Source: Streptomyces hydrogenans (GTDB taxonomy: Bacteria; Actinomycetota; Actinomycetes; Streptomycetales; Streptomycetaceae). Taken from it: 48,830 nucleotides of DNA. Shown piece by piece: positions 23,696-31,109 of the stretch (its first letter is position 1; each line of letters begins with the position of its first letter). The stretch spans positions 1-48,830 of the forward strand of contig NZ_BNBS01000062.1 in the NCBI RefSeq assembly GCF_014656075.1, in the 5' to 3' direction. Both the position numbers and the translations under genes were made by a program. A model generated the notes under the pieces. The model did not search any database and was not told the origin of the DNA. It worked only from the letters and a program-made list of their open reading frames with translations.

Positions 23696-23711
23696 ATACC
23701 CCCAAGGGTAC
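23696..23711. promoter_or_regulatory. CsoR-like copper operator candidate upstream of usp
   Basis: ATACCCCCAAGGGTAC carries TACCC and GGGTA arms around a 4-nt spacer. This resembles the pseudo-palindrome bound by Streptomyces CsoR (Cu(I) sensor) upstream of copZA-type genes. It sits 102 bp upstream of the usp ATG. No copper gene is nearby, so the assignment is tentative. Confidence 0.35.
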
Positions 23712-23902
23712 GGCGACACTCCTCTCCTGCCCAGAGCCCGCCGTGCCACACCCGGCGTGCGCACCGCCCGTGCGCGGCTCGGCGCACGCGGTGTCCTGAC
23801 GGAGGATGCACGAAGGATTCACCATCTGGCAATGCCGGATGTGCCCTACAGGCGTCCCCTCCCCACCACCCCGAGGGCCGAACGGGCGTCGCTCAGAGTG
23901 AC

Positions 23903-23914
23903 CGGAACGTTCCG
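23903..23914. promoter_or_regulatory. 12-bp perfect palindrome in the small membrane-protein promoter region
   Basis: CGGAACGTTCCG, followed by two more GTTCC copies within 15 bp. It is 48 bp before the GTG at 23962. Probable protein-binding site; the protein is unknown. Confidence 0.35.
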
Positions 23915-23961
23915 TTCCTCGTTCCCCACAGGTCCGGATCACCGCCGCAGGGAGACCGCCC

Positions 23962-24348
23962 GTGCCCGCACCGTCCGCCCCCGCCTCCGCCGCGTCCGCC
24001 ACCCCCGTCCGCTCCCGCCGCCGCGCCCGGGTCCCCGGCCCCTCGGCGCCCGCGGCCCCGGGGGCGGGCGGGCAGCCGGCCCGGCCGGGAGGGCGCGCGG
24101 ACGCGGAGCCGGGGGCGGCCGGCGGGGCGCTCGGGGACCCGGCCGGCGACGTGGTCCGCTGGGCGGTGTTCTGCTGCGCCCTCGTCCCGCTGGTGCTGCT
24201 CGCCTTCGGGACCTCGCTGGGCGGGGCCGGCGGGACCGCCCTCGGGCTCGCCTCCGTGACGGCCGCGTGCCGGCTGCTGCTGCGCCGCGCGGAACGGGGG
24301 CTGCGCGCCGAGGGCGCCGCGGGCCCCGGAAGCCGTCACCGGGGCTGA
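23962..24348 (+). CDS. Small membrane protein of unknown function upstream of adpA
   Basis: 128 residues from GTG 23962. Residues 1-60 are Ala/Pro/Gly/Arg-rich and disordered. From about 66 (VVRWAVFCCALVPLVLLAFGTSLGGAGGTALGLASVTAACRLLLRR) it can form two membrane helices joined by a Gly-rich turn, with a short basic tail. No catalytic motif. The coding assignment rests on the ribosome site, the hydrophobic pattern and position; a small conserved membrane gene is common here. Function unknown, and the disordered part may be partly mis-started. Confidence 0.6.
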   Translation: MPAPSAPASAASATPVRSRRRARVPGPSAPAAPGAGGQPARPGGRADAEPGAAGGALGDPAGDVVRWAVFCCALVPLVLLAFGTSLGGAGGTALGLASVTAACRLLLRRAERGLRAEGAAGPGSRHRG

Positions 24349-24576
24349 ACCGACGCCGGAGGACCCCCGTCGAGTTGACAGGTTCGCACAGCCGATCCCA
24401 TATGTTTTCAGCCAACTTGAAGTTCCCGGCGCGTCCTTGCCGAAACGGTACGCCAGCCCCTCCCCGATCACCCGGGAAAGCCCCGCCCCAAGGGGCCGCA
24501 CCCTACGCGTACGGCCACTTCGTCCCCGTCGGGGCCCTCGGGGAGGCCCTCCCGCCGGACACCCGTCGATCGATTG

Positions 24577-24586
24577 CTTCACGCCA
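24577..24586 (-). promoter_or_regulatory. AdpA-like binding site in the adpA promoter region
   Basis: On the minus strand TGGCGTGAAG matches the AdpA consensus TGGCSNGWWY at 9 of 10 positions. It lies about 170 bp before the adpA start, consistent with the autoregulation known for AdpA in S. griseus and S. coelicolor. One degenerate 10-mer is weak evidence. Confidence 0.4.
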
Positions 24587-24593
24587 AGTGGCC

Positions 24594-24603
24594 TTGTCGA
24601 CAA
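24594..24603. promoter_or_regulatory. TTGTCGACAA palindrome in the adpA promoter region
   Basis: A perfect 10-bp palindrome, 7 bp downstream of the AdpA-like site and about 152 bp before the adpA ATG. It could be a dimer-binding operator; the regulator is unknown. Confidence 0.3.
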
Positions 24604-24755
24604 TGTGCCGGATCGAGAACTTGTCACGCCGGCGGCACGGAACACAGTAGATTCGATCATGGGTACCGAAGACTGGGGTCTCGTGCAAAACCGAGGGGAA
24701 ACGTGGCACAGCGACACGACCAGGGAGACGCGAACACCGAGGGGGGCTTAGCGTC

Positions 24756-25925
24756 ATGAGCCAGGACTCCGCCGCACCGGAGGTCGCACGGAAGCTGTCC
24801 GGGCGCCGCCGTCGCGAAGTCGTCGCGGTGCTGCTGTTCAGCGGCGGCCCCATCTTCGAGAGCTCCATCCCGCTCTCCGTGTTCGGCATCGACCGGCAGG
24901 ACGCCGGCGTGCCGCGCTACCGGCTGCTCGTCTGCGCCGGTGAGGAGGGCCCCCTGCGGACCACGGGCGGGCTCGAACTCACCGCGCCGTACGGCCTGGA
25001 GGCGATCGGACGCGCGGGGACGGTCGTCGTCCCCGCCTGGCGCTCGATCACCTCGCCGCCGCCGCCGGAAGCGCTCGAAGCGCTCCGCAGGGCGCACGAG
25101 GAGGGGGCCAGGATCGTCGGCCTGTGCACCGGGGCGTTCGTCCTCGCCGCGGCCGGCCTGCTCGACGGCCGCCCGGCGACCACGCACTGGATGTACGCGC
25201 CGACGCTCGCCAAGCGCTACCCGTCGGTCCACGTGGACCCGCGGGAGCTCTTCGTCGACGACGGGGACGTGCTGACCTCCGCCGGCACCGCGGCCGGAAT
25301 CGATCTGTGTCTGCACATCGTGCGGACCGACCACGGCACCGAGGCCGCGGGCGCGCTGGCGCGCCGGCTGGTCGTCCCGCCGCGGCGCAGCGGCGGTCAG
25401 GAGCGCTACCTCGACAGGTCTTTACCCGAGGAGATCGGCTCCGACCCGCTCGCCGAGGTCGTGGCCTGGGCGCTGGAGCACCTCCACGAGCAGTTCGACG
25501 TGGAGACCCTGGCGGCCCGCGCGTACATGTCACGGCGGACCTTCGACCGCCGCTTCCGCTCGCTGACCGGCTCCGCGCCGCTCCAGTGGCTGATCACCCA
25601 GCGGGTGCTCCAGGCGCAGCGGCTCCTGGAGACCTCGGACTACTCGGTGGACGAGGTCGCGGGCCGCTGCGGCTTCCGCTCGCCGGTGGCGCTGCGCGGC
25701 CACTTCCGGCGGCAGCTCGGCTCCTCGCCGGCGGCCTACCGGGCGGCGTACCGGGCCAGGCGTCCCCAGGGCGAGCCCGTCACGGCCGTCCTGGACCCGG
25801 TGGTGCCCGCGCAGGTGGGGGCGGGAATCCGTCGCCCCGGCGGCCCCCTGGACCCGGGCAAGCCCCCGGGCGACGCCTACTCGCCGGGCCGGGCCGCCCT
25901 GCCCGGCCAGCGCAGCGCCCCCTAG
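24756..25925 (+). CDS. adpA: AdpA/BldH, master regulator of development and secondary metabolism
   Basis: 389 residues, ATG 24756. An N-terminal DJ-1/PfpI-like (ThiJ) dimerisation domain (about 22-200: VVAVLLFSGGPIFESSIPLSVFG, IVGLCTGAFVLAAAGLLDGRPATTHW) is followed by a C-terminal AraC/XylS DNA-binding domain (about 230-335: FDVETLAARAYMSRRTFDRRFRSLTGSAPLQWL, YSVDEVAGRCGFRSPVALRGHFRRQLGSSPAAYRAAYR). Codon 223 in the interdomain linker is TTA (25422-25424), the rare leucine codon read by bldA tRNA. This is the conserved position that puts AdpA under bldA control. AdpA activates or represses hundreds of genes for aerial growth, proteases and antibiotics. The C-terminal tail is Pro/Gly-rich and variable. 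Confidence 0.97.
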   Translation: MSQDSAAPEVARKLSGRRRREVVAVLLFSGGPIFESSIPLSVFGIDRQDAGVPRYRLLVCAGEEGPLRTTGGLELTAPYGLEAIGRAGTVVVPAWRSITSPPPPEALEALRRAHEEGARIVGLCTGAFVLAAAGLLDGRPATTHWMYAPTLAKRYPSVHVDPRELFVDDGDVLTSAGTAAGIDLCLHIVRTDHGTEAAGALARRLVVPPRRSGGQERYLDRSLPEEIGSDPLAEVVAWALEHLHEQFDVETLAARAYMSRRTFDRRFRSLTGSAPLQWLITQRVLQAQRLLETSDYSVDEVAGRCGFRSPVALRGHFRRQLGSSPAAYRAAYRARRPQGEPVTAVLDPVVPAQVGAGIRRPGGPLDPGKPPGDAYSPGRAALPGQRSAP

Positions 25926-25968
25926 GGGCGCCGAGACCGGCGCCGCCACAAGCGGCGCGCCGCGGTGA

Positions 25969-26009
25969 CCGACGGGCGCCCGGGGCCACCACCCCCGGGC
26001 GCCCGTCGG
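25969..26009 (+). terminator. Hairpin terminator after adpA
   Basis: A perfect 17-bp stem (25969-25985 with 25993-26009), 7-nt loop CCACCAC, 43 bp after the adpA stop. It insulates ornA from adpA read-through. Confidence 0.82.
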
Positions 26010-26020
26010 CGTGTCCGGTG

Positions 26021-26036
26021 GGCGCCCGCGGGCGCC
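26021..26036. repeat. 16-bp perfect palindrome in the ornA leader
   Basis: GGCGCCCGCGGGCGCC, 33 bp before the ornA ATG. It could be a second hairpin (7-bp arms, minimal loop) or an operator. Confidence 0.45.
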
Positions 26037-26069
26037 TCTTCCCCGCTCTTCCCGCCTAAGGTAGGACGC

Positions 26070-26672
26070 ATGAACGATCGCATGGTGTGGATCGACTGCG
26101 AGATGACCGGGCTCTCGCTGACGGACGACGCACTCATCGAGGTGGCCGCACTGGTCACCGACTCGGAACTGAACGTGCTCGGCGACGGGGTGGACATCGT
26201 GATCCGCCCGCCGGAGCGCGCCCTGGAGACCATGCCGGAGATCGTGCGGCAGATGCACACGGCCTCGGGGCTGCTCGACGCGCTGCCCGGCGGGACCACG
26301 CTGGCCGACGCGGAGGCGCAGGTCCTGGCGTACATCCGGGAGCACGTGAAGGAGCCCGGCAAGGCGCCGCTGTGCGGGAACTCGGTCTCCACGGACCGCG
26401 GCTTCCTCGCCCGGGACATGCCCGCCCTCGAAGGGCACCTGCACTACCGGATCGTCGACGTGTCCTCGGTCAAGGAGCTGGCGCGCCGCTGGTACCCGAG
26501 GGCGTACTTCAACAGTCCGGAGAAGAACGGCAACCACCGGGCGCTCGCCGACATCCGCGAGTCCATCGCCGAGCTGCGCTACTACCGCGAGGCGGTCTTC
26601 GTCCCGCAGCCCGGTCCCGACTCGGAGACCGCGCGGGAGATCGCGGCCCGGCACGTCGTCCCGGCGGAGTAA
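26070..26672 (+). CDS. ornA: Oligoribonuclease (DEDDh 3'-5' exonuclease)
   Basis: 200 residues, ATG 26070; the upstream in-frame extension is not conserved. It degrades oligonucleotides of two to five residues, including pGpG, to mononucleotides, the last step of RNA decay and of c-di-GMP turnover. DEDDh motifs: WIDCEMTGL with D9 and E11; NSVSTDRGFLARDMP; VDVSSVKELARRWYP; and NHRALADIRESI with the catalytic His and Asp. Length fits (about 180-200). ornA directly downstream of adpA is conserved in Streptomyces, and ornA loss is known to impair morphology there. A hairpin follows. Confidence 0.96.
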   Translation: MNDRMVWIDCEMTGLSLTDDALIEVAALVTDSELNVLGDGVDIVIRPPERALETMPEIVRQMHTASGLLDALPGGTTLADAEAQVLAYIREHVKEPGKAPLCGNSVSTDRGFLARDMPALEGHLHYRIVDVSSVKELARRWYPRAYFNSPEKNGNHRALADIRESIAELRYYREAVFVPQPGPDSETAREIAARHVVPAE

Positions 26673-26690
26673 CCGCCTCCGGAGAGGGCC

Positions 26691-26723
26691 GCTCGCGCAC
26701 CCGGGGAAAACGTGTGCGCGAGC
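26691..26723 (+). terminator. Hairpin terminator after ornA
   Basis: GCTCGCGCAC (26691-26700) pairs fully with GTGCGCGAGC (26714-26723), loop of 13 nt. It lies 19 bp after the ornA stop and ahead of the tRNA gene. Confidence 0.7.
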
Positions 26724-26791
26724 ACCCCTCGGAACCCTGTAGACTTCTTCTCGGCCGGTCAGGGAAACCTTCGGGAAAACCGCCGGGCATG

Positions 26792-26867
26792 GTGGGTATA
26801 GCTCAGCTGGCAGAGCACCTGGTTGTGGTCCAGGATGTCGCGGGTTCAAGTCCCGTTACTCACCCCA
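26792..26867 (+). tRNA. tRNA-His (anticodon GTG)
   Basis: A 76-nt cloverleaf including encoded CCA (26865-26867). The 7-bp acceptor stem GTGGGTA pairs with TACTCAC (one G-U pair). The anticodon stem CCTGG/CCAGG frames loop TTGTGGT with anticodon GTG at 26825-26827. The T-arm contains GGTTCAAGTCC. The discriminator base is C73 and the base before G1 is G (26791), giving the G-1:C73 pair required by histidyl-tRNA synthetase. A TAGACT at 26740-26745 could be the -10 element. Confidence 0.96.
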
Positions 26868-26871
26868 AGGG

Positions 26872-26905
26872 CCGAGGCCCCGGTTCGGAAGAACCGGGGC
26901 CTCGG
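26872..26905. terminator. Bidirectional terminator between tRNA-His and the xylanase gene
   Basis: A perfect 15-bp stem (26872-26886 with 26891-26905) closes a GGAA tetraloop, a GNRA type. It starts 5 nt after the tRNA and ends 17 bp before the stop of the convergent xylanase gene, so it can serve both. Confidence 0.85.
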
Positions 26906-26922
26906 TCGTTCTCGCGTTCCCC

Positions 26923-28260
26923 CTAGGTACAGGTGAGGACGGCCGGGGGCGGGTTGGCGCCGGTCCAGGAGGCGTTGAAACCGAAGGTGGCGGAGCCACC
27001 GGCCGGGACCGTGCCGTTGTAGGAGAGGTTCGCCGCCGTCACGGCGGTGCCGGTCTGGGTGACCGTGGCGTTCCACGCCTGGGTGACCCGCTGGCCCGCC
27101 GGGTACTCCCACACCACCTTCCAGCCGGTGAGCGGTGCCGTGCCGGTGTTGCGGACGGTGACCTGGCCGGTGAAGCCGCCGCCCCACTGGCTCTGCACCG
27201 TGTACGCGGCGGTGCAGCCCGCCGGGCCGGGCGGGGTGACCGGGGCGAGGGCCTCGGCGATCCCGGCGTACGCGGGCTTCGGGTTCAGGTTCTCGTCGTA
27301 CGGGGTGGCCGCGCCCTGGCCCGGGAAGAAGTCCGGGATCCAGGAGTCGGAGTCGGTGAAGCCCCAGACGGTGAGGCCGGCGCAGCGGGTGACGGCCAGG
27401 CAGGCCCGGGTCACGGCCGCGTAGTCCGCCTTCTGCTGAGCGAGCTTCGCGTCGGTGGCGGGCAGGGTCATGCGGATGTCCAGCTCGGTGATCGCCACGT
27501 CGACGCCGAGGTCGGCGAAGCGGCGGAGGTTGGCCTCCAGGGTGGAGGGGACCTGCCCGAGGATCAGGTGGGCCTGGAAGCCGACCCCGTCGACCGGCAC
27601 GCCCTGCGCGAGGAGCCGTTCGACCAGGGCGTACATGCCGTCGCTCTTCGCGCCGAGGCCGTCGGTGGAGTAGTCGTTGAGATAGAGCTCCGCGGCCGGG
27701 TCGGCGGCCCGGGCGGCCCGGAAGGCGTCCCCGATGTAGGACTCGCCGAGGGTGGCGCCGAAGACGGACTGCCGGAGGGTGCCGTCCTCGTTCAGCGGCT
27801 CGTTGACGACGTCCCAGTGGTCGATCCGGCCCTTGTAGCGGCTCACCTCGGTGGTGACGTGGTCGGTCATGACCGTGCGGAGGGCGTCCGGGGTCCAGGT
27901 GCCGTTCGACACCCAGGAGGGCAGCTGGCTGTGCCAGACCAGGGTGTGGCCGCGGACCCGCTGGCCGTGGGCCTCGGCGAAGTCGACGACCCGGTCGGCG
28001 CCGGTCCAGGAGAACTGGCCCCGGACGGGCTCGACGGAGCCCCACTTCATCTCGTTGCCGGGGGTGACGGAGTCGAACTGGGCGGCGGCGGTGTCGGCGT
28101 AGGCGCCGGTGAGCTTCCCGCCGGTGACGGCGGTGCCGAGGTAGATCCCCCGGGCGTCGGCGAGGTCCCGCAGCGGGGCGTCGGCGGCCGAGGCGGGCCC
28201 GGCGAGGCCGAGGGCGGCGGCGGCGAGGAGCGCCGCGCCGGCGGTCAGGCGGCGGAACAC
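26923..28260 (-). CDS. Secreted GH10 endo-1,4-beta-xylanase with C-terminal CBM2
   Basis: 445 residues. The GTG start at 28260 has GGAGGT 5 nt upstream and lies inside the end of the GH74 gene (16-bp overlap). Signal peptide 1-26 (ends ASAAD). GH10 domain about 27-340: HTLVWHSQLPSW, the acid/base E154 in WDVVNEPL and the nucleophile E259 in ITELDIRM. A short linker (PVTPPGPAG) leads to a CBM2 domain (about 346-445) with the family's Trp pattern: SQWGGGFTGQVTVRNTG, WNATVTQTG. It cuts xylan backbones outside the cell. Full length. Translation is probably coupled to the GH74 gene under a CebR site. Confidence 0.93.
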   Translation of the reverse strand: MFRRLTAGAALLAAAALGLAGPASAADAPLRDLADARGIYLGTAVTGGKLTGAYADTAAAQFDSVTPGNEMKWGSVEPVRGQFSWTGADRVVDFAEAHGQRVRGHTLVWHSQLPSWVSNGTWTPDALRTVMTDHVTTEVSRYKGRIDHWDVVNEPLNEDGTLRQSVFGATLGESYIGDAFRAARAADPAAELYLNDYSTDGLGAKSDGMYALVERLLAQGVPVDGVGFQAHLILGQVPSTLEANLRRFADLGVDVAITELDIRMTLPATDAKLAQQKADYAAVTRACLAVTRCAGLTVWGFTDSDSWIPDFFPGQGAATPYDENLNPKPAYAGIAEALAPVTPPGPAGCTAAYTVQSQWGGGFTGQVTVRNTGTAPLTGWKVVWEYPAGQRVTQAWNATVTQTGTAVTAANLSYNGTVPAGGSATFGFNASWTGANPPPAVLTCT

Positions 28261-30917
28261 GTGGCACCTCCGAGGGTGAAGACGGCGGGTACGGGATTGG
28301 AGCCGGTCCAGCTGCCGGTGAAGCCGAAGGAGGCGGAGCCGCCGGCGGCGACGGCGCCGTTCCAGCCGGCGTTCTTCGCGGTGACGGCGGAGCCGGTCCC
28401 GGCCGGGGTGGCGTTCCACATCTGGCCCACGGTCTGGCCTGCGGGGAAGGTCCAGCCGAGGGTCCAGCCGGTCCAGGCGGTGGCGGAGGTGTTGGTGAGG
28501 GTGACGTCGGCCTGGAAGCCGCCCTGCCACTGGTTGGTGATCCTGTAGGCGACCTTGCAGGCGCCGGCCGGCGGGGTGCCGGGGTCGGTGCCGCCGTCGC
28601 CGCCGCCGGTCTCGCTCGTGTCGCCGTAGATGATGCCGCGCCCGTTGGTGGCGACGTACACCCGGCCGTAGACGCGCGGGTCGCCGGTGATGGTGGCGCC
28701 GGTCCAGCCCCACTGGTGGGCGTCGTCGTTGACCCGGACCCAGGTGGCGCCGGCGTCCGTGGAGCGGAAGATGCCGCGGACGCCACCGATCTTCGCGCTG
28801 GAGTAGAGCGCCGGGTAGGAGGCGTTCGGGGCGGCCTTGCCGAAGCCGACGGCGTCGGCCTGGTCGACGCCGGAGACCTTCGTGAAGGTGGCGCCGCCGT
28901 CGGTGGAGTGCCACAGGCCGTACGCGGCGTCGGGGGCGCCGCCCGCGAGCCAGATGTCGCCCTTCCTCCCGGGGACGGCCTTGAAGCGGACGTTGCCCTT
29001 GGCGGGCAGGCCGGTGGCCTTGGCGGTGAAGGTGAGGCCGCCGTCGGCGGAGGCGTAGAAGGTGCCGCCGTGGAAGCCGTAGAAGGTCTTCGGGTCGACC
29101 CGGTCGGACTCGACCGTGGCGCCGGCCGGGATGCCGGCGGACGGGGTCCAGGAGGTGCCGTAGCCGGTGGCGGCGTGGACCCCGGCGGTGCCCTCGGGGC
29201 TCCAGACGAAGCGGCCGCCGTCGGCCGCGGCGGCGACCGTGCCGCCGCCGGTGACGCCCGCGGGCTCCTGTCCGGCGAACCAGTGCGCGCCGTTGTCGGT
29301 GGAGAAGGCGACCCGGGGTCCGCCGTCGAGGTGGCCGGAGCGGACGAGGACGTCCGGCTTCGTCTCGGCGTAGTCGAGGCTGGTCGTCGAGGTGAAGTTC
29401 GGGGCGGTGAACATCATCGGCGGGACCGCGCCGAGGTCGGTGTGGCGGAAGCCGCCGACGTCGCCGAGGGCGCTGATCAGCGGGGCGCCGGAGGGCGGCG
29501 AGACCAGGTCGAGGACGGCGGTCTCCTCCAGGCCCTTCACCATCGGCCGGATGGTGAAGTTCGTGTTCGTGTCCCAGCGGGTGAGTTCGGTGGTGCCGTA
29601 GACGGTGGCGCCGGTGCCGTACAGCATGCGGTCCGAGTCGAAGGGGTCGATCTCCAGGGCCTCGGTCATCCAGCCGAGCTTGGGGGCCTGCTCGGGCGGG
29701 GCGGGGTCGCCGCCCCAGGTCAGCCACGGCACCGAGGAGACGTCCATGGTGTAGCGGTTGGAGCGGGTGGGGTACGCGGAGTAGTCCCAGGCCCTGGTCC
29801 AGGTGGCGCCGGAGTCGGTGGTGCGGAAGAGCTGGGTGTCGGGCCACCAGGAGCTGTAGGCGGAGACCATGACGGTGCCGGGGTGCTGCCGGTCGACGGT
29901 GAGGCCGCTGAAGCCGTGGTAGGTGTCGGCCTCGGCGACCGGGGTGATGTCCTTCCACTCGCCGGTGGCGGTGGCGTACCGGTAGACCTTGCCCTTGCCG
30001 CCGTCGTACGGGCCCGCGGTGTCGCTGTAGGCGAGGTAGAGGTAGCCGTTCCCGGCGTCGAGGACGCCCTTGTGGGCGAGGTAGCCGGTGGGCTGGCCGG
30101 CCAGGCGGGTCCAGGTGGCGCCCGCGTCGGTGGAGCGGTAGACGGCGTTCTCCTTGTCGCCGACGCCGACGTAGATCGTCTTCGTGGCGGTGGCGCCGGC
30201 GCCGGTGGACTCGTCGAAGGTGACCCAGACGATGCCCTGCTCGTCGGAGTTGTAGCCGCTGGTGTCGCTGGGGTCCTGCTGGTAACCGCCGGGGTTGGTG
30301 AAGGAGGTGACCTTCGCCCAGGTGGCGCCGGAGTCGGTGGAGCGCCACAGGCCGTTGCCGCTGGGGGCGCCGAGGTAGAGGATCCGGTTGTCGTGCGGGT
30401 CGACGGCGAGGCGTTCGCCCATGCCGCGGCCCGGCATGTTGCCGCCGAGCTTGAAGGGGAGGTCGGCGCGCTGCCAGGTGGCGCCCCGGTCGGCGGAGCG
30501 CAGGACGGCGCCCGTGCCGGGGTCCCAGTCGTTGGTGTAGGTGCCGACGGCGGCGTAGACCCGGTCCGGGTCGGCGGTGTCGGAGGCGAGGGAGACGACG
30601 CCGGTGTGGCCCCAGTCGTCCCAGCCGATGTGGTCGAGGAGCGGGACCCAGGCGGAGCCGGTCTGGTCCCAGCGGTAGGCGCCGCCGATGTCGGTGCGGG
30701 CGTAGAGGAGGTTCTTCTCGGTCCGGTTGAAGACCAGGCCGGGGACGAAGCCGCCACCGTCGACGCGGACGTTCTTCCAGCTGTACGAGGCCGCCGCGGC
30801 CTGGGTGCGGGCCGGGGCGGCGTCCGGTTCGGCGGCGCCGGCCGGGAGGGCGCCCGCGAGGAGCCCGCCCGTGAGGGCCAGCCCCGCGAGCCCGGCGAGG
30901 AGTCGTGGTCTGCGCAT
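28245..30917 (-). CDS. Secreted GH74 xyloglucanase with Asp-box repeats and C-terminal CBM2
   Basis: 890 residues from ATG 30917. The signal peptide (1-28) has an arginine start (MRRPRLLAGL) and an Ala cleavage region. The catalytic part (about 40-770) is a tandem beta-propeller with at least eight Asp-box motifs (S-x-D-x-G-x-T-W/F), for example RSADRGATWQ, RSTDSGATWA and STDGGATF. The opening WKNVRVDGGGFVPGLVFNRTEKNLLYARTDIGGAYRWD is typical of GH74. A Gly/Asp-rich linker (GGGDGGTDPGTPPAG) leads to CBM2 (about 788-890). It hydrolyses xyloglucan outside the cell. First gene of the divergent polysaccharide operon; the CebR box is 26 bp upstream. Confidence 0.92.
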   Translation of the reverse strand: MRRPRLLAGLAGLALTGGLLAGALPAGAAEPDAAPARTQAAAASYSWKNVRVDGGGFVPGLVFNRTEKNLLYARTDIGGAYRWDQTGSAWVPLLDHIGWDDWGHTGVVSLASDTADPDRVYAAVGTYTNDWDPGTGAVLRSADRGATWQRADLPFKLGGNMPGRGMGERLAVDPHDNRILYLGAPSGNGLWRSTDSGATWAKVTSFTNPGGYQQDPSDTSGYNSDEQGIVWVTFDESTGAGATATKTIYVGVGDKENAVYRSTDAGATWTRLAGQPTGYLAHKGVLDAGNGYLYLAYSDTAGPYDGGKGKVYRYATATGEWKDITPVAEADTYHGFSGLTVDRQHPGTVMVSAYSSWWPDTQLFRTTDSGATWTRAWDYSAYPTRSNRYTMDVSSVPWLTWGGDPAPPEQAPKLGWMTEALEIDPFDSDRMLYGTGATVYGTTELTRWDTNTNFTIRPMVKGLEETAVLDLVSPPSGAPLISALGDVGGFRHTDLGAVPPMMFTAPNFTSTTSLDYAETKPDVLVRSGHLDGGPRVAFSTDNGAHWFAGQEPAGVTGGGTVAAAADGGRFVWSPEGTAGVHAATGYGTSWTPSAGIPAGATVESDRVDPKTFYGFHGGTFYASADGGLTFTAKATGLPAKGNVRFKAVPGRKGDIWLAGGAPDAAYGLWHSTDGGATFTKVSGVDQADAVGFGKAAPNASYPALYSSAKIGGVRGIFRSTDAGATWVRVNDDAHQWGWTGATITGDPRVYGRVYVATNGRGIIYGDTSETGGGDGGTDPGTPPAGACKVAYRITNQWQGGFQADVTLTNTSATAWTGWTLGWTFPAGQTVGQMWNATPAGTGSAVTAKNAGWNGAVAAGGSASFGFTGSWTGSNPVPAVFTLGGATCSAA

Positions 30918-30942
30918 GGGTATCCCGTCGGGAAGTGAAGTA

Positions 30943-30956
30943 TGGGAGCGCTCCCA
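30943..30956. promoter_or_regulatory. CebR box
   Basis: TGGGAGCGCTCCCA, a perfect 14-bp palindrome identical to the known Streptomyces CebR operator. It lies 26 bp before the GH74 ATG and 153 bp before the transporter's first gene, so it may control both directions. CebR is released by cellobiose or cellotriose. Confidence 0.9.
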
Positions 30957-31109
30957 CTATCCGAGTCCTGTCAGAACACGGTCAATACACGGGACCCGTC
31001 GAAGACGTTCGACGACGCCCCCCGGCCGCTGGGCCGAACGGGTGGCCCGGGCCCGGGCCCCGGCGCCGCCCCGCCGGACGCCCCGGCGCCGCCGCCTACG
31101 GTCGGGGCC

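Larger units (their letters stand above)
23595..23961. other. 367-bp divergent intergenic region between usp and the small membrane-protein gene
   Basis: No gene is supported here. It holds the usp promoter region (minus strand), the inverted repeat TACCC-CCAA-GGGTA at 23697-23710, and the 12-bp palindrome CGGAACGTTCCG at 23903-23914. The start of the small membrane-protein gene has GGGAG about 7 nt upstream of GTG 23962. Open frames seen here on both strands look like GC-driven noise. Confidence 0.6.
24349..24755. other. 407-bp adpA upstream region
   Basis: No gene is supported. Long 5' regions before adpA are normal in Streptomyces and carry several regulator sites. Visible here: TTGACA at 24375-24380 with an AT-rich CATATG stretch downstream (a loose promoter), an AdpA-like site on the minus strand at 24577-24586, and the palindrome TTGTCGACAA at 24594-24603. 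A purine-rich GAGGGGGG lies just before the ATG. Confidence 0.6.

Noticed and set aside
26792..26905. tRNA-His as an integration site for a mobile element carrying the GH74-GH10 genes
   Set aside because: No integrase, no repeated tRNA 3' end was seen downstream, and codon use and GC look like the rest of the window. Gene replacement remains possible but there is no direct sign of an element.
26923..30957. 1344-codon minus-strand open frame joining the GH74 and GH10 regions
   Set aside because: It reads the GH74 gene in the wrong frame and only becomes real in the xylanase part. It is not a fusion protein; the xylanase has its own GTG and ribosome site.
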